The notes under the pieces were generated by a model, which was given only the letters and a program-made list of their open reading frames with translations, was not told the DNA's origin and did not search any database. The translations under genes were made by a program, and so were the position numbers. Of a DNA stretch of 6,811 nt, positions 1 through 6,811 are shown piece by piece. Position 1 is the first letter of the stretch, and each line of letters opens with the position of its first letter. The stretch is from Streptosporangiaceae bacterium (GTDB taxonomy: Bacteria; Actinomycetota; Actinomycetes; Streptosporangiales; Streptosporangiaceae), in NCBI GenBank assembly GCA_030052355.1, contig JASIGS010000196.1, forward strand, positions 1-6,811, in the 5' to 3' direction.

Positions 1-1406
<1,406 letters not shown>

Positions 1407-1508
1407 GCGCCGTCCCCTACTCGATCGCCCAACGTCATCTGCCGCTCCCGTCCAGGGACAGCACTGCCCATGGCAAGCTGGCCCGCTGCCGGGCACTGTG
1501 CACGCCGA

Positions 1509-1537
1509 AGTCTAACCCGCCGGGCAGACTACGGCAG
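1509..1537 (-). promoter_or_regulatory. Candidate promoter upstream of secY
   Basis: On the minus strand a -10-like TAGACT (1514-1509) lies 17 bases downstream of CTGCCG (1537-1532), which matches 4 of 6 bases of the actinobacterial housekeeping -35 TTGACG. Transcription would start near 1502, giving a leader of roughly 95 bases before the secY ATG. The -10 fits the TAnnnT pattern and the spacing is ideal, but the -35 is weak and such pairs occur by chance. The call rests mainly on its position in the one long gap of the operon. Confidence 0.3.
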
Positions 1538-1574
1538 CCACGCAGCAGCACGCCGCCTGCCGCGCGCAGGCCCG

Positions 1575-1597
1575 GGCTAGCAGAATTTAAGCTAGCC
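1575..1597 (-). repeat. Short inverted repeat (possible hairpin) after rplO
   Basis: GGCTAGC (1575-1581) and GCTAGCC (1591-1597) form a perfect 7-base-pair stem around a 9-base AT-rich loop, 28 bases after the rplO stop. The core GCTAGC is itself a palindrome, so the site could also be a paired protein-binding site rather than an RNA hairpin. There is no run of T residues after it, so it is not a convincing intrinsic terminator. It may be a weak attenuator, a processing or 3'-end-stabilising structure, or chance. Confidence 0.35.
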
Positions 1598-1624
1598 AAG
1601 CCCAAGCTGAGGGCGGCTATCATC

Positions 1625-2104
1625 TTACAGTTTGGTAACAGTACCGCCGGCCGCGGTGATCTTGTCGCGCGCTGACGCGGAGAACGCGTGCGCGCGAACG
1701 TGCAGCGCCGCGGTGACCTCGCCCTCGCCGAGCACCTTGACCAGCTCGCCGGGCCGGACAGCGCCCCTGGCGGTCATGCCTTCGGGGCTGACCTCGCCGC
1801 CTTCGGGGAACAACTCGGCCAGCCTGCCCACGTTGACCACCTGATAGCTGGTCTTGAACTGCGCGTTCGAGAAGCCCTTCAGCTTCGGCAGCCGGCGGTG
1901 CAGTGGCATCTGACCGCCCTCGAACGCGGGCGAGATCTGCGTCCGCGCCTTGCTGCCCTTGGTGCCGCGGCCGGCGGTCTTGCCCTTGGACGCCTCACCG
2001 CGGCCAACGCGCGTGCGCGCGGTGTGCGCGCCGGGTGCCGGCCGCAGATGGTGCAGCTTCAGCCCGCGGCCAGTGTTCTCGGCAGGGCTTGGGGTGTCTG
2101 CCAT
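1625..2104 (-). CDS. rplO: 50S ribosomal protein L15
   Basis: L15 is a late-assembling 50S protein that threads a long basic extension into 23S rRNA. The 159-residue product begins [12 protein letters not shown] (residues 15-26), continues with the glycine- and basic-rich extension [22 protein letters not shown] (33-54, given here as two parts: VGRGEASKG and [13 protein letters not shown]), then [16 protein letters not shown] (63-78). It ends in the globular domain with KVLGEGEV (123-130) and ITAAGGTV (149-156). It is slightly longer than the usual 145-150 residues, mostly from a [14 protein letters not shown] leader of about a dozen residues. The ATG (2104-2102) lies 2 bases beyond the rpmD stop, with a strong Shine-Dalgarno AGGAGGT (2120-2114) inside the end of rpmD, so the two are likely coupled. 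The long gap to secY follows. Confidence 0.97.
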   Translation of the reverse strand: MADTPSPAENTGRGLKLHHLRPAPGAHTARTRVGRGEASKGKTAGRGTKGSKARTQISPAFEGGQMPLHRRLPKLKGFSNAQFKTSYQVVNVGRLAELFPEGGEVSPEGMTARGAVRPGELVKVLGEGEVTAALHVRAHAFSASARDKITAAGGTVTKL

Positions 2105-2106
2105 CG

Positions 2107-2289
2107 TCAGTCGACCTCCTCCACGGTGACCAGATGGCGCACCGTCTGAATCATGCCGCGGATCTCCGGCCGGTCCTGTTTGACGACCACGTCGCCAACG
2201 TGGTGCAGGCCGAGGGACCGCAGCGAGTTGCGCTGGTCGGAGTTGCCCCCGATCTTCGACTTAACCTGTGTGACCTTCAGCTGTGCCAT
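2107..2289 (-). CDS. rpmD: 50S ribosomal protein L30
   Basis: L30 is a small 50S protein. The 60-residue product starts [14 protein letters not shown], contains LRSLGL (residues 23-28) and [14 protein letters not shown] (33-46), and ends [10 protein letters not shown]. This is the typical actinobacterial L30 form and length, complete from end to end. An in-frame GTG six codons upstream (2307-2305) overlaps the rpsE stop as GTGA and would give 66 residues. I prefer ATG 2289-2287 because the family starts there, although the Shine-Dalgarno ahead of it is poor. The GTGA overlap may still help reinitiation after rpsE. The gene is followed by rplO after 2 bases. Confidence 0.95.
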   Translation of the reverse strand: MAQLKVTQVKSKIGGNSDQRNSLRSLGLHHVGDVVVKQDRPEIRGMIQTVRHLVTVEEVD

Positions 2290-2303
2290 GCCAGGAACCC
2301 AGT

Positions 2304-2990
2304 TCACTCGTCGTCTGCCGCGCCCGGGGCGGACGCGGTGGTGTCCGGAACGCCTGCGGCGACGCCAGCGCCGCTGCTAACGCCGTTGCTCGCCGAGGCA
2401 CTCGCAGCGCGGGCCCGCAGCATGGCCGCCGGGGCGACGTGCTCGAGCGGCAGGCCACGGCGGGCCGCGATCTCCTCCGGCCGGTTCAGGCTCTTCAGCG
2501 CCGCCACCGTAGCGTGCACCACGTTGATCGGGTTCGACGAACCCAGGGACCGCGACAGCACGTCGTGTATGCCCGCGCACTCCAGCACGGCCCGCACCGG
2601 GCCGCCCGCGATCACGCCGGTACCTGGGCTGGCCGGCTTCAGCAGCACCACTCCGGCCGACTCCTCGCCCTGCACGGTGTGCGGGATGGTTCCGGCGATC
2701 CTGGGCACCCGGAAGAAGGCCTTCTTGGCCGCCTCGACGCCCTTGGCGATGGCCGCGGGCACCTCCTTGGCCTTGCCGTAGCCGACGCCGACCATGCCAT
2801 TGCCGTCACCGACGACGACAAGCGCGGTGAAGCTGAACCGCCGCCCGCCCTGCACGACCTTGGCCACCCGGTTGATGGTGACCACGCGCTCGGTGTAGGC
2901 GGTGCCCTTCTCGGCCCCGGCCCCGCGGCGGTCGTCGCGGCGCTCGCGCCGCTCGCCACCTCCGGCGCCGCGCCGCGGTGTTGCTGCCAT
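2304..2990 (-). CDS. rpsE: 30S ribosomal protein S5, with long C-terminal tail
   Basis: S5 sits at the mRNA entry side of the 30S subunit and contributes to decoding accuracy and helicase activity. The product is 228 residues, against about 167 in E. coli and about 200 in streptomycetes. A basic leader (1-30, rich in R, G and E) precedes the double-stranded-RNA-binding fold. That fold has [16 protein letters not shown] (39-54), [20 protein letters not shown] (57-76) and the C-terminal domain with [14 protein letters not shown] (128-141) and [14 protein letters not shown] (148-161). The conserved part ends near residue 190; the last 38 residues are low-complexity A/S/G/T and end DDE. ATG 2990-2988 has a Shine-Dalgarno AGAGGA (3003-2998) 7 bases ahead. 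It follows rplR after 47 bases and runs into rpmD. Confidence 0.97.
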   Translation of the reverse strand: MAATPRRGAGGGERRERRDDRRGAGAEKGTAYTERVVTINRVAKVVQGGRRFSFTALVVVGDGNGMVGVGYGKAKEVPAAIAKGVEAAKKAFFRVPRIAGTIPHTVQGEESAGVVLLKPASPGTGVIAGGPVRAVLECAGIHDVLSRSLGSSNPINVVHATVAALKSLNRPEEIAARRGLPLEHVAPAAMLRARAASASASNGVSSGAGVAAGVPDTTASAPGAADDE

Positions 2991-3037
2991 CAGACGTTCC
3001 TCTTCTGTCGTTGCGTAGGAAGTTCGTAACCGGTCAT
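2990..3037 (-). other. 15-codon open frame between rplR and rpsE
   Basis: The gap between L18 and S5 is exactly spanned by a small open frame. Its ATG (3037-3035) is the codon directly after the rplR TAG stop and in the same frame. It encodes [15 protein letters not shown] and ends with TGA overlapping the rpsE ATG as TGATG. The rpsE Shine-Dalgarno lies inside it. No clear Shine-Dalgarno precedes its own ATG, so translation would rely on reinitiation or on UAG readthrough. It could be a coupling peptide that carries ribosomes from rplR to rpsE, a decayed 3' end of rplR, or coincidence. No known protein is recognised. Confidence 0.25.
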
Positions 3038-3439
3038 CTAAACCGCCAGCCCCGCCTCACGGGCGCCGTCCGCCAGCGCGGCGACCCGCCCGTGATAGGC
3101 GTAACCACCGCGGTCGAACACCGCCGACGCGATGCCGGCCTGCGCCGCCCGCTGCGCCAGCAGCGCACCTACCTGCTTGGCCTTGGCCGTCTTGTCCCCC
3201 GCGGTGCCGCGGATCGACTCCTCCAGGGTAGAGGCGGACGCCAGGGTGTTCCCCGCAGTGTCGTCGATCAGCTGGGCGAACGTGTTCCGCGCTGAGCGGG
3301 TGACGACGAGCCGCGGCCGGACGGCGCTGCCTTCGATCTTCTTGCGGACGCGCAGGTGCCGCCGCTGCCGCGCGGCGATGCGCGGCGCGGTCCGCCCCGT
3401 GATCCGGGTGTGCGCCCTCGTCCTGGTGCCCGACGACAT
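3038..3439 (-). CDS. rplR: 50S ribosomal protein L18
   Basis: L18 binds 5S rRNA with L5 and helps anchor it in the central protuberance of the 50S subunit. The 133-residue product has an arginine-rich N-terminal tail (residues 5-33, ending [14 protein letters not shown]) typical of the 5S-binding arm. The conserved core follows: [12 protein letters not shown] (41-52), AQLIDD (55-60), TLASASTLE (65-73), [14 protein letters not shown] (85-98), [20 protein letters not shown] (107-126) and REAGL at the end. It is a few residues longer at the N-terminus than most relatives. ATG 3439-3437 is the only sensible start and lies 3 bases after the rplF stop. Its Shine-Dalgarno is weak (GGAAGG at 3459-3454, 14 bases away), so coupling to rplF is likely. 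It stops with TAG. Confidence 0.97.
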   Translation of the reverse strand: MSSGTRTRAHTRITGRTAPRIAARQRRHLRVRKKIEGSAVRPRLVVTRSARNTFAQLIDDTAGNTLASASTLEESIRGTAGDKTAKAKQVGALLAQRAAQAGIASAVFDRGGYAYHGRVAALADGAREAGLAV

Positions 3440-3442
3440 GTC

Positions 3443-3979
3443 TTACTTACCAGCCTTCCCGACCTTGCGGCGGATCTGCTCGCCTTGGTAGCGGACGCCC
3501 TTGCCCTTGTACGGGTCGGGCTTGCGTAGCTTGCGGATGTTGGCCGCGACTTCGCCCACCTGCTGCTTGTCGATGCCCTCGACCACGAACCTGGTCGGGG
3601 TCTCGACGCGGAACGTGATGCCATCGGGCGCGGTCACCGGCACCGGGTGGCTGAAGCCCAGGGCGAACTCCAGGTCTTTGCCCTTGGCCTGGACGCGGTA
3701 CCCGACCCCGACGATCTCCATCGTCTTGCGGTAGCCCTCGGTCACCCCGGTGACCATGTTGGCGATGAGCGACCGGGACAGGCCGTGCAGGGCACGGATC
3801 TCGCCCTCGTCGTTCGGCCTGGTCACGTTGATGACGCCGTCCGTCGCCGCCACCTCGATGGGCGGCGTTACCTGCATGCTCAGCTCGCCCTTCGGCCCCC
3901 TGACGCGAACGTCGCGGCCGTCGATGGTGACGTCGACGCCGCTCGGGACGACGATCGGCATGCGTCCGATTCGTGACAT
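3443..3979 (-). CDS. rplF: 50S ribosomal protein L6
   Basis: L6 binds 23S rRNA near the sarcin-ricin loop, at the base of the factor-binding stalk. The 178-residue product is full length. It opens [17 protein letters not shown], then shows the first L6 repeat with VRGPKGELS (26-34), the central [19 protein letters not shown] (77-95) and LGFSHPVPV (107-115). The C-terminal signature [19 protein letters not shown] (154-172) carries the basic RNA-binding end. ATG 3979-3977 is set by the conserved N-terminus and by a Shine-Dalgarno AGGGGA (3993-3988) that overlaps the rpsH TAG stop. The spacer to rpsH is 12 bases and in the same frame. The stop is 3 bases before rplR. Confidence 0.98.
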   Translation of the reverse strand: MSRIGRMPIVVPSGVDVTIDGRDVRVRGPKGELSMQVTPPIEVAATDGVINVTRPNDEGEIRALHGLSRSLIANMVTGVTEGYRKTMEIVGVGYRVQAKGKDLEFALGFSHPVPVTAPDGITFRVETPTRFVVEGIDKQQVGEVAANIRKLRKPDPYKGKGVRYQGEQIRRKVGKAGK

Positions 3980-3991
3980 CGCTAGTTTCCC

Positions 3992-4390
3992 CTACCAGAC
4001 GTAGGCGAGGACTTCCCCGCCCACGCCGCTCTTCTTCGCCTGCTTGTCGGTCATCAGGCCGGAGGACGTCGAGATGATCGCCACGCCGAGCCCGCCGAGT
4101 ACCCGCGGCAGGTTGTCCTTGCGCGCGTACACCCGGAGGCCGGGCTTGGAGACGCGCTTGAGCCCGGCGATCGAGCGCTCGCGCGTCGGCCCGAACTTCA
4201 GCGCGATCACCAGGTTCTTGCCGACCTCGGCGTCCTCCACGCGCCAGCTCGCGATGTAGCCCTCTTGCTGCAGGATCTCGGCGATGTGCACCTTGATCCT
4301 GGAGGACGGCATGCTCACTGTGTCGTGGTAGGCCGAGTTGGCGTTGCGCAGACGGGTCAGCATGTCTGCGACCGGGTCGGTCATGGTCAT
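3992..4390 (-). CDS. rpsH: 30S ribosomal protein S8
   Basis: S8 is a primary 16S rRNA-binding protein needed for assembly of the central domain; in E. coli it is also the translational repressor of the spc operon. The 132-residue product is complete: [20 protein letters not shown], then the RNA-binding half with [20 protein letters not shown] (27-46), FGPTRERSI (66-74) and KPGLRVYA (82-89). It closes with the signature [19 protein letters not shown] (100-118) and GGEVLAYVW at the end. Two ATGs are in frame (4390 and 4384). I chose 4390, the family start, because Shine-Dalgarno AAGGGAA (4405-4399) lies 8 bases before it. That site overlaps the rpsZ stop codon. Confidence 0.98.
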   Translation of the reverse strand: MTMTDPVADMLTRLRNANSAYHDTVSMPSSRIKVHIAEILQQEGYIASWRVEDAEVGKNLVIALKFGPTRERSIAGLKRVSKPGLRVYARKDNLPRVLGGLGVAIISTSSGLMTDKQAKKSGVGGEVLAYVW

Positions 4391-4403
4391 GGCCTGAATT
4401 CCC

Positions 4404-4589
4404 TTACCAGCTGGACTTGGTGATGCCTGGCAGCTCGCCGCGGTGCGCCATCGACCGGAAACAGATCCGGCACAGGCCGAACCTGCGGTAGACGGCGCGC
4501 GGCCGGCCGCACCTCGTACACCGGGTGTACGCCCGCACGGCGTACTTCGGCTTACGGTTCGCCTTGGCGATGAGGCTCTTCTTCGCCAC
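4404..4589 (-). CDS. rpsZ: 30S ribosomal protein S14, zinc-binding type Z
   Basis: S14 binds the 3' domain of 16S rRNA in the 30S head. The 61-residue product is the short zinc form: [20 protein letters not shown], then CTRC (Cys24 and Cys27) and CRIC (Cys40 and Cys43), giving the four cysteines of a zinc ribbon, and the C-terminal [12 protein letters not shown]. In many actinobacteria a second, cysteine-free S14 encoded elsewhere replaces this one under zinc starvation; no such paralogue is in the window. The start is GTG (4589-4587), 3 bases after the rplE stop, with a good Shine-Dalgarno AAGGAG (4604-4599) inside the last codons of rplE. Some annotations call the gene rpsN or rpsN1. Confidence 0.97.
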   Translation of the reverse strand: MAKKSLIAKANRKPKYAVRAYTRCTRCGRPRAVYRRFGLCRICFRSMAHRGELPGITKSSW

Positions 4590-4592
4590 TGC

Positions 4593-5267
4593 TCAGTTCT
4601 CCTTGAACGGGAAGCCGAGCCGCCGCAGCAGCGAGCGGCCCTCTTCGTCGGTGGTCGCGGACGTGACGACGGTCACGTCCATGCCGCGCTGCCTGTCCAC
4701 TTGATCGGGGTTGATCTCGTGGAACATCAGCTGCTCGTTCAGGCCGAAGGTGTAGTTCCCCCGGCCGTCGAACTGCCGGTCCGACAGCCCGCGGAAGTCG
4801 CGGATGCGCGGCAGCGCGATGGACAGCAGCCGGTCGCAGAACTCCCACATCCGGTCGCCGCGCAGCGTCACGTGCGCGCCGATCGGCATGCCCTCGCGCA
4901 GCTTGAACTGGGCGATCGACTTGCGGGCGCGGGCGACGGCCGGCTTCTGCCCGCTGATGGCCGTCAGGTCGCGGACCGCGCCCTCGATCAGCTTGGCGTC
5001 GCGTGCCGCCTCGCCCACGCCCATGTTGACGACGATCTTGGTGACCGTCGGCACCTGCATGACGTTCGCGTACCCGAACTCCTCGCGCATGGCGGGCGCG
5101 ATCTCGGCCCGGTAACGCTCCCTCAGCCGGGGAGGAACGCGCGCTTCCTGCGTCGCAGCCGCTTCCCCGCCACCGTTGGCAGGCTGCTCAGCTACGTCAG
5201 CGGCCGGCCCGCGGCGTCCCGACCCTGCTGAGCCGCCCGAGTTCCTGGTCTTTGTCGTCGGTGGCAT
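4593..5267 (-). CDS. rplE: 50S ribosomal protein L5, with N-terminal extension
   Basis: L5 binds 5S rRNA and contacts the P-site tRNA and the 30S head through bridge B1b. The conserved protein begins near residue 43 ([20 protein letters not shown]). It includes [16 protein letters not shown] (72-87), the signature [19 protein letters not shown] (101-119), [14 protein letters not shown] (130-143) and [12 protein letters not shown] (174-185). It ends [10 protein letters not shown]. At 224 residues it is about 40 longer than most bacterial L5 proteins, owing to a low-complexity G/A/P/T-rich leader (1-42). No start codon lies between Met1 and Met59, because the valines at 25 and 44 are GTA and GTT, so the leader seems genuine. 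ATG 5267-5265 overlaps the rplX stop as TGATG and has Shine-Dalgarno AAGGA (5278-5274) 6 bases ahead. Confidence 0.96.
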   Translation of the reverse strand: MPPTTKTRNSGGSAGSGRRGPAADVAEQPANGGGEAAATQEARVPPRLRERYRAEIAPAMREEFGYANVMQVPTVTKIVVNMGVGEAARDAKLIEGAVRDLTAISGQKPAVARARKSIAQFKLREGMPIGAHVTLRGDRMWEFCDRLLSIALPRIRDFRGLSDRQFDGRGNYTFGLNEQLMFHEINPDQVDRQRGMDVTVVTSATTDEEGRSLLRRLGFPFKEN

Positions 5268-5659
5268 CAGATGTCCTTACCGCTGGCCCGGGAAACCCTG
5301 ACCTTGCCCTTGTCCGCGTCGAACCGGTACCCGGCCCTGGCGGGGCTCTTGGAGTCCGGGTCGATCAGCTGGACGTTGCTCACGTGGATCAGGGCCTCCT
5401 GATGCACGATGCCGCCTTCCTTGTAGCTGCGGCTGGTGCCCTGCCCGCCCTGATAGTTGACCTTCTTGTTCTTCGCGATCATGTTCACGCCCTGGACGAG
5501 CACCATCTGCTTATCCGGGTTCGTCTTGATGACGGTGCCCTCGCGACCGATGTCCTTGCCCGCGATCACGACGACCTTGTCGCCTTTCCTGATCTTCAGC
5601 TTCGGCCGCTTGCCCTGCCCTGCCTTCTTGGACAGCACCGCCTTCTTCGCGCCAGCCAT
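5267..5659 (-). CDS. rplX: 50S ribosomal protein L24, with basic N-terminal extension
   Basis: L24 is an assembly-initiating 50S protein that binds the 5' domain of 23S rRNA near the exit tunnel. The KOW motif spans about residues 22-55 ([20 protein letters not shown], then VIKTNP and VLVQGVN). [18 protein letters not shown] (81-98) and [20 protein letters not shown] (110-129) follow. The product is 130 residues against the usual 103-107. The excess is a lysine-rich N-terminal segment of about 20 residues ([16 protein letters not shown]), for which no internal start exists. I chose ATG 5659-5657 over the adjoining GTG 5662-5660. Shine-Dalgarno GGAGG (5671-5667) is 7 bases from the ATG but only 4 from the GTG, and the ATG overlaps the rplN stop as TGATG. 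The gene overlaps rplE in the same way. Confidence 0.96.
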   Translation of the reverse strand: MAGAKKAVLSKKAGQGKRPKLKIRKGDKVVVIAGKDIGREGTVIKTNPDKQMVLVQGVNMIAKNKKVNYQGGQGTSRSYKEGGIVHQEALIHVSNVQLIDPDSKSPARAGYRFDADKGKVRVSRASGKDI

Positions 5660-6027
5660 CACAGCACCTCCGGAGCGAGCGAGATGATCCGCATGAACCG
5701 CTTCTCCCGCAGTTCCCGGCCGACGGGGCCGAAGATGCGGGTGCCACGCGGGTCCCCGCCGTCCCTGATCAGGACGGCGGCGTTCTCATCGAATCGGATG
5801 TAGGAGCCGTCGCCGCGGCGCCGTTCCTTGCGCGTGCGCACGACGACGGCCTTGACGACGTCGCCCTTCTTCACCCCGGCGCCGGGGAGGGCATCCTTGA
5901 CGGTGGCGACGATGATGTCGCCGATGCCCGCGTATCGCCTGCTCGAGCCGCCGAGCACGCGAATGCACAAGATCTCCTTGGCACCGGTGTTGTCGGCGAC
6001 CTTGAGCCGCGACTCCTGCTGGATCAC
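5659..6027 (-). CDS. rplN: 50S ribosomal protein L14
   Basis: L14 forms intersubunit bridges with 16S rRNA and, with L19, part of the 50S interface; it is also the binding site of the silencing factor RsfS. The 122-residue product has the exact family length: [40 protein letters not shown] (26-45), the signature stretch [16 protein letters not shown] (53-68), DENAAVLI (80-87), then [14 protein letters not shown] (95-108) and [11 protein letters not shown]. The start is GTG (6027-6025) with Shine-Dalgarno AGGAG (6037-6033) 5 bases ahead. In E. coli this is the first gene of the spc operon. Here a 63-base gap separates it from rpsQ, and I see no convincing promoter in that gap, so the message is probably continuous. 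Confidence 0.97.
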   Translation of the reverse strand: MIQQESRLKVADNTGAKEILCIRVLGGSSRRYAGIGDIIVATVKDALPGAGVKKGDVVKAVVVRTRKERRRGDGSYIRFDENAAVLIRDGGDPRGTRIFGPVGRELREKRFMRIISLAPEVL

Positions 6028-6090
6028 GTCAACTCCTGCTTCCTGCCCGCGAGCCGCCCGGGGTGTACCGGTGCGGTCGGCGGCCTCCTG
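6028..6090 (-). other. rpsQ-rplN spacer (63 bases), S10/spc boundary
   Basis: This spacer lies where E. coli separates its S10 and spc operons. I see no good -35/-10 pair in it. A TTGACG at the very end (6033-6028) has no matching -10 at the right distance. The spacer holds the rplN Shine-Dalgarno and is 21 sense codons long with no stop in the frame shared by rpsQ and rplN. Confidence 0.5.
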
Positions 6091-6363
6091 CTACTTGGCC
6101 TTCTCGAGGATCTCCGCCACTCGCCAGCGCTTGGTCGCCGACATCGGGCGGATCTCCATCAGCAGCACCCGGTCGCCGACGCCGCAGGCGTTCTGGCCGT
6201 CGTGTGCCTTGTACTTCTTCGTCCGGCGGATGACCTTGCCGTACTTCGCGTGCTTGACCCGGTCCTCGACTTCGACGACGACGGTCTTGTCCATCTTGTC
6301 GCTGACCACCAGGCCCTCACGGACCTTGCGGTAGCCGCGGGTCTCCGCAACTTGCTCACTCAT
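6091..6363 (-). CDS. rpsQ: 30S ribosomal protein S17
   Basis: S17 is a primary 16S rRNA-binding protein of the 30S body with an OB fold. The 90-residue product reads [17 protein letters not shown], then [19 protein letters not shown] (20-38), [15 protein letters not shown] (41-55), the family signature [13 protein letters not shown] (63-75) and [13 protein letters not shown] at the end. It is complete and very typical of actinobacteria. The frame also permits a TTG start two codons earlier (6369-6367). I chose ATG 6363-6361 because Shine-Dalgarno AGGAGG (6378-6373) is 9 bases from the ATG but only 3 from the TTG. The first 8 bases overlap the end of rpmC, so translation is likely coupled. The gene ends in TAG. 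Confidence 0.97.
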   Translation of the reverse strand: MSEQVAETRGYRKVREGLVVSDKMDKTVVVEVEDRVKHAKYGKVIRRTKKYKAHDGQNACGVGDRVLLMEIRPMSATKRWRVAEILEKAK

Positions 6364-6601
6364 CGGCAAGCTCCTCCTCTTCGTCAGCCACGACCACGAT
6401 GCCGAGCTCGCGCTCGCGCTTCACCGTGTAGATCCGCGCGATCTCCTTACGGATGGCGCGCAGCCGTCCGTGGCTCTCCAGCTGCCCGGTGGCCGCCTGG
6501 AAGCGGAGGTTGAATAGCTCGATCTTTGCCTCGGTGAGCTTCAGGTCCAGCTCTTCCTCGGTCGAGGCCCGCAGGTCAGCGGCTTGCAGCCCCTTGGCCA
6601 T
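6356..6601 (-). CDS. rpmC: 50S ribosomal protein L29
   Basis: L29 is a small two-helix 50S protein at the rim of the exit tunnel, part of the docking site for SRP and trigger factor. The 81-residue product has an N-terminal helix [20 protein letters not shown] (22-41) with the hallmark LFNLRFQ, and a basic second helix [20 protein letters not shown] (45-64). It is several residues longer than usual and ends in an acidic tail [13 protein letters not shown] 6601-6599 overlaps the rplP stop as TGATG; an adjacent in-frame GTG (6604-6602) is possible, but the conserved MA start favours the ATG. GAGG (6609-6606) sits close, at 4 bases. It overlaps rpsQ by 8 bases. Confidence 0.95.
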   Translation of the reverse strand: MAKGLQAADLRASTEEELDLKLTEAKIELFNLRFQAATGQLESHGRLRAIRKEIARIYTVKRERELGIVVVADEEEELADE

Positions 6602-6811
6602 CACGCCTCACCAACTTCACGCTTGACGAACTTGCATTTCATGGGCAGCTTGTGCATGGCCCGGCGCAGGGCCTCCCTGGCTACCTCCTCGGACACCCCG
6701 GACAGCTCGAACATGACCCGGCCGGGCTTGACGTTCGCGATCCACCACTCGGGCGCACCCTTGCCGGAGCCCATCCGCGTCTCGGCTGGCTTCTTGGTCA
6801 GCGGGCGATCC
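6601..6811 (-). CDS. rplP: 50S ribosomal protein L16, C-terminal fragment (runs off the window)
   Basis: L16 organises the A-tRNA-binding region and helix structure near the peptidyl transferase centre. Only the last 69 codons are in the window, about half of the usual 138-140 residues. They read [20 protein letters not shown], then [20 protein letters not shown], then [20 protein letters not shown] and GEA before TGA. The RMGSGKG loop and the PGRVMFE motif are hallmarks of L16. The stop shares a base with the rpmC ATG (TGATG). The gene begins beyond position 6811, where rpsC and the earlier S10-operon genes would be expected. The missing half is a window edge. Confidence 0.95.
   Translation of the reverse strand, partial: DRPLTKKPAETRMGSGKGAPEWWIANVKPGRVMFELSGVSEEVAREALRRAMHKLPMKCKFVKREVGEA

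Larger units (their letters stand above)
1407..1624 (-). other. rplO-secY intergenic region (218 bases)
   Basis: This is the only gap of notable size in the window. Reading on the minus strand from the rplO stop it contains a short inverted repeat around an AT-rich loop (1597-1575), a GC-rich middle, a weak promoter-like pair of hexamers (1537-1509) and the secY Shine-Dalgarno (1418-1413). A 62-codon open frame (1623-1435) crosses it, but it has no Shine-Dalgarno and no recognisable protein features, so I do not call it a gene. A gap here, inside an otherwise tightly packed operon, suggests that secY-adk may be controlled partly separately from the ribosomal genes. That is an inference. Confidence 0.6.

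Noticed and set aside
1575..1597. Intrinsic terminator between rplO and secY
   Set aside because: The stem is only 7 bp, the loop is 9 bases and no T-run follows on the minus strand, so termination is not supported.
1435..1623. 62-codon minus-strand frame in the rplO-secY gap, starting one base after the rplO stop
   Set aside because: It has no Shine-Dalgarno, unremarkable composition and no recognisable features. It covers the hairpin and candidate promoter, which fits non-coding sequence better.
1903..2781. Long plus-strand open frame (292 codons) opposite rplO, rpmD and rpsE
   Set aside because: It is an antisense shadow of well-conserved ribosomal genes; long open frames on the opposite strand are expected at this GC content, and the product is low-complexity A/R/S/P with no recognisable domain.
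4443..5231. Plus-strand open frame (262 codons) opposite rpsZ and rplE
   Set aside because: It mirrors the codon pattern of the minus-strand genes, is rich in R, A, V, L, D and H as such shadows are, and resembles no family.
5200..5300. S8 autoregulatory site at the rplX-rplE junction, as in E. coli
   Set aside because: I found no clear structure resembling the S8 site of 16S rRNA around the L5 start, and the extended rplE leader here makes homology with the E. coli site unlikely. A covariance search could settle it.
6028..6033. TTGACG resembling a -35 box just before rplN
   Set aside because: Seventeen bases downstream the sequence is CGGCTC, not a -10 element, and the hexamer overlaps the spacer between the Shine-Dalgarno and the GTG start.

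Overview
This window is part of the large ribosomal-protein supercluster of a high-GC actinobacterium, read entirely on the minus strand. The evidence is very GC-rich coding sequence, a four-cysteine (zinc-type) S14, actinobacterial-style L30, S8 and S17 proteins, and secY followed directly by adk. I cannot name the genus from sequence alone. In the direction of transcription (high to low coordinates) the order is rplP (3' part only), rpmC, rpsQ, rplN, rplX, rplE, rpsZ (rpsN, type Z), rpsH, rplF, rplR, rpsE, rpmD, rplO, secY, adk (5' part only). This is the end of the S10 operon fused to the complete spc operon, in the standard bacterial order.

Layout: 6811-6091 holds the S10-operon tail (L16, L29, S17). 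A 63-base gap (6090-6028) separates it from the spc genes L14, L24, L5, S14, S8, L6 and L18 (6027-3038). A 47-base gap (3037-2991) precedes S5, L30 and L15 (2990-1625). The only sizeable non-coding stretch, 218 bases (1624-1407), lies before secY, and the adk start overlaps the secY stop. Other junctions are tight: TGATG overlaps at rplP/rpmC, rplN/rplX and rplX/rplE, TAGTG at secY/adk, an 8-base overlap at rpmC/rpsQ, and spacers of 2-13 bases elsewhere. This points to one polycistronic message with translational coupling. A weak candidate promoter and a short hairpin in the rplO-secY gap could allow separate control of secY-adk.

Functionally the genes supply large-subunit (L5, L6, L14, L15, L16, L18, L24, L29, L30) and small-subunit (S5, S8, S14, S17) proteins, the Sec translocon channel that docks on the ribosome, and adenylate kinase. 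No accessory, mobile or defence system is visible. The points worth a second look are modest: terminal extensions on L5, L24, S5 and L29; a 15-codon open frame filling the rplR-rpsE gap; a UAG followed by open in-frame sequence between rpsQ and rplN; and the rplO-secY intergenic region.
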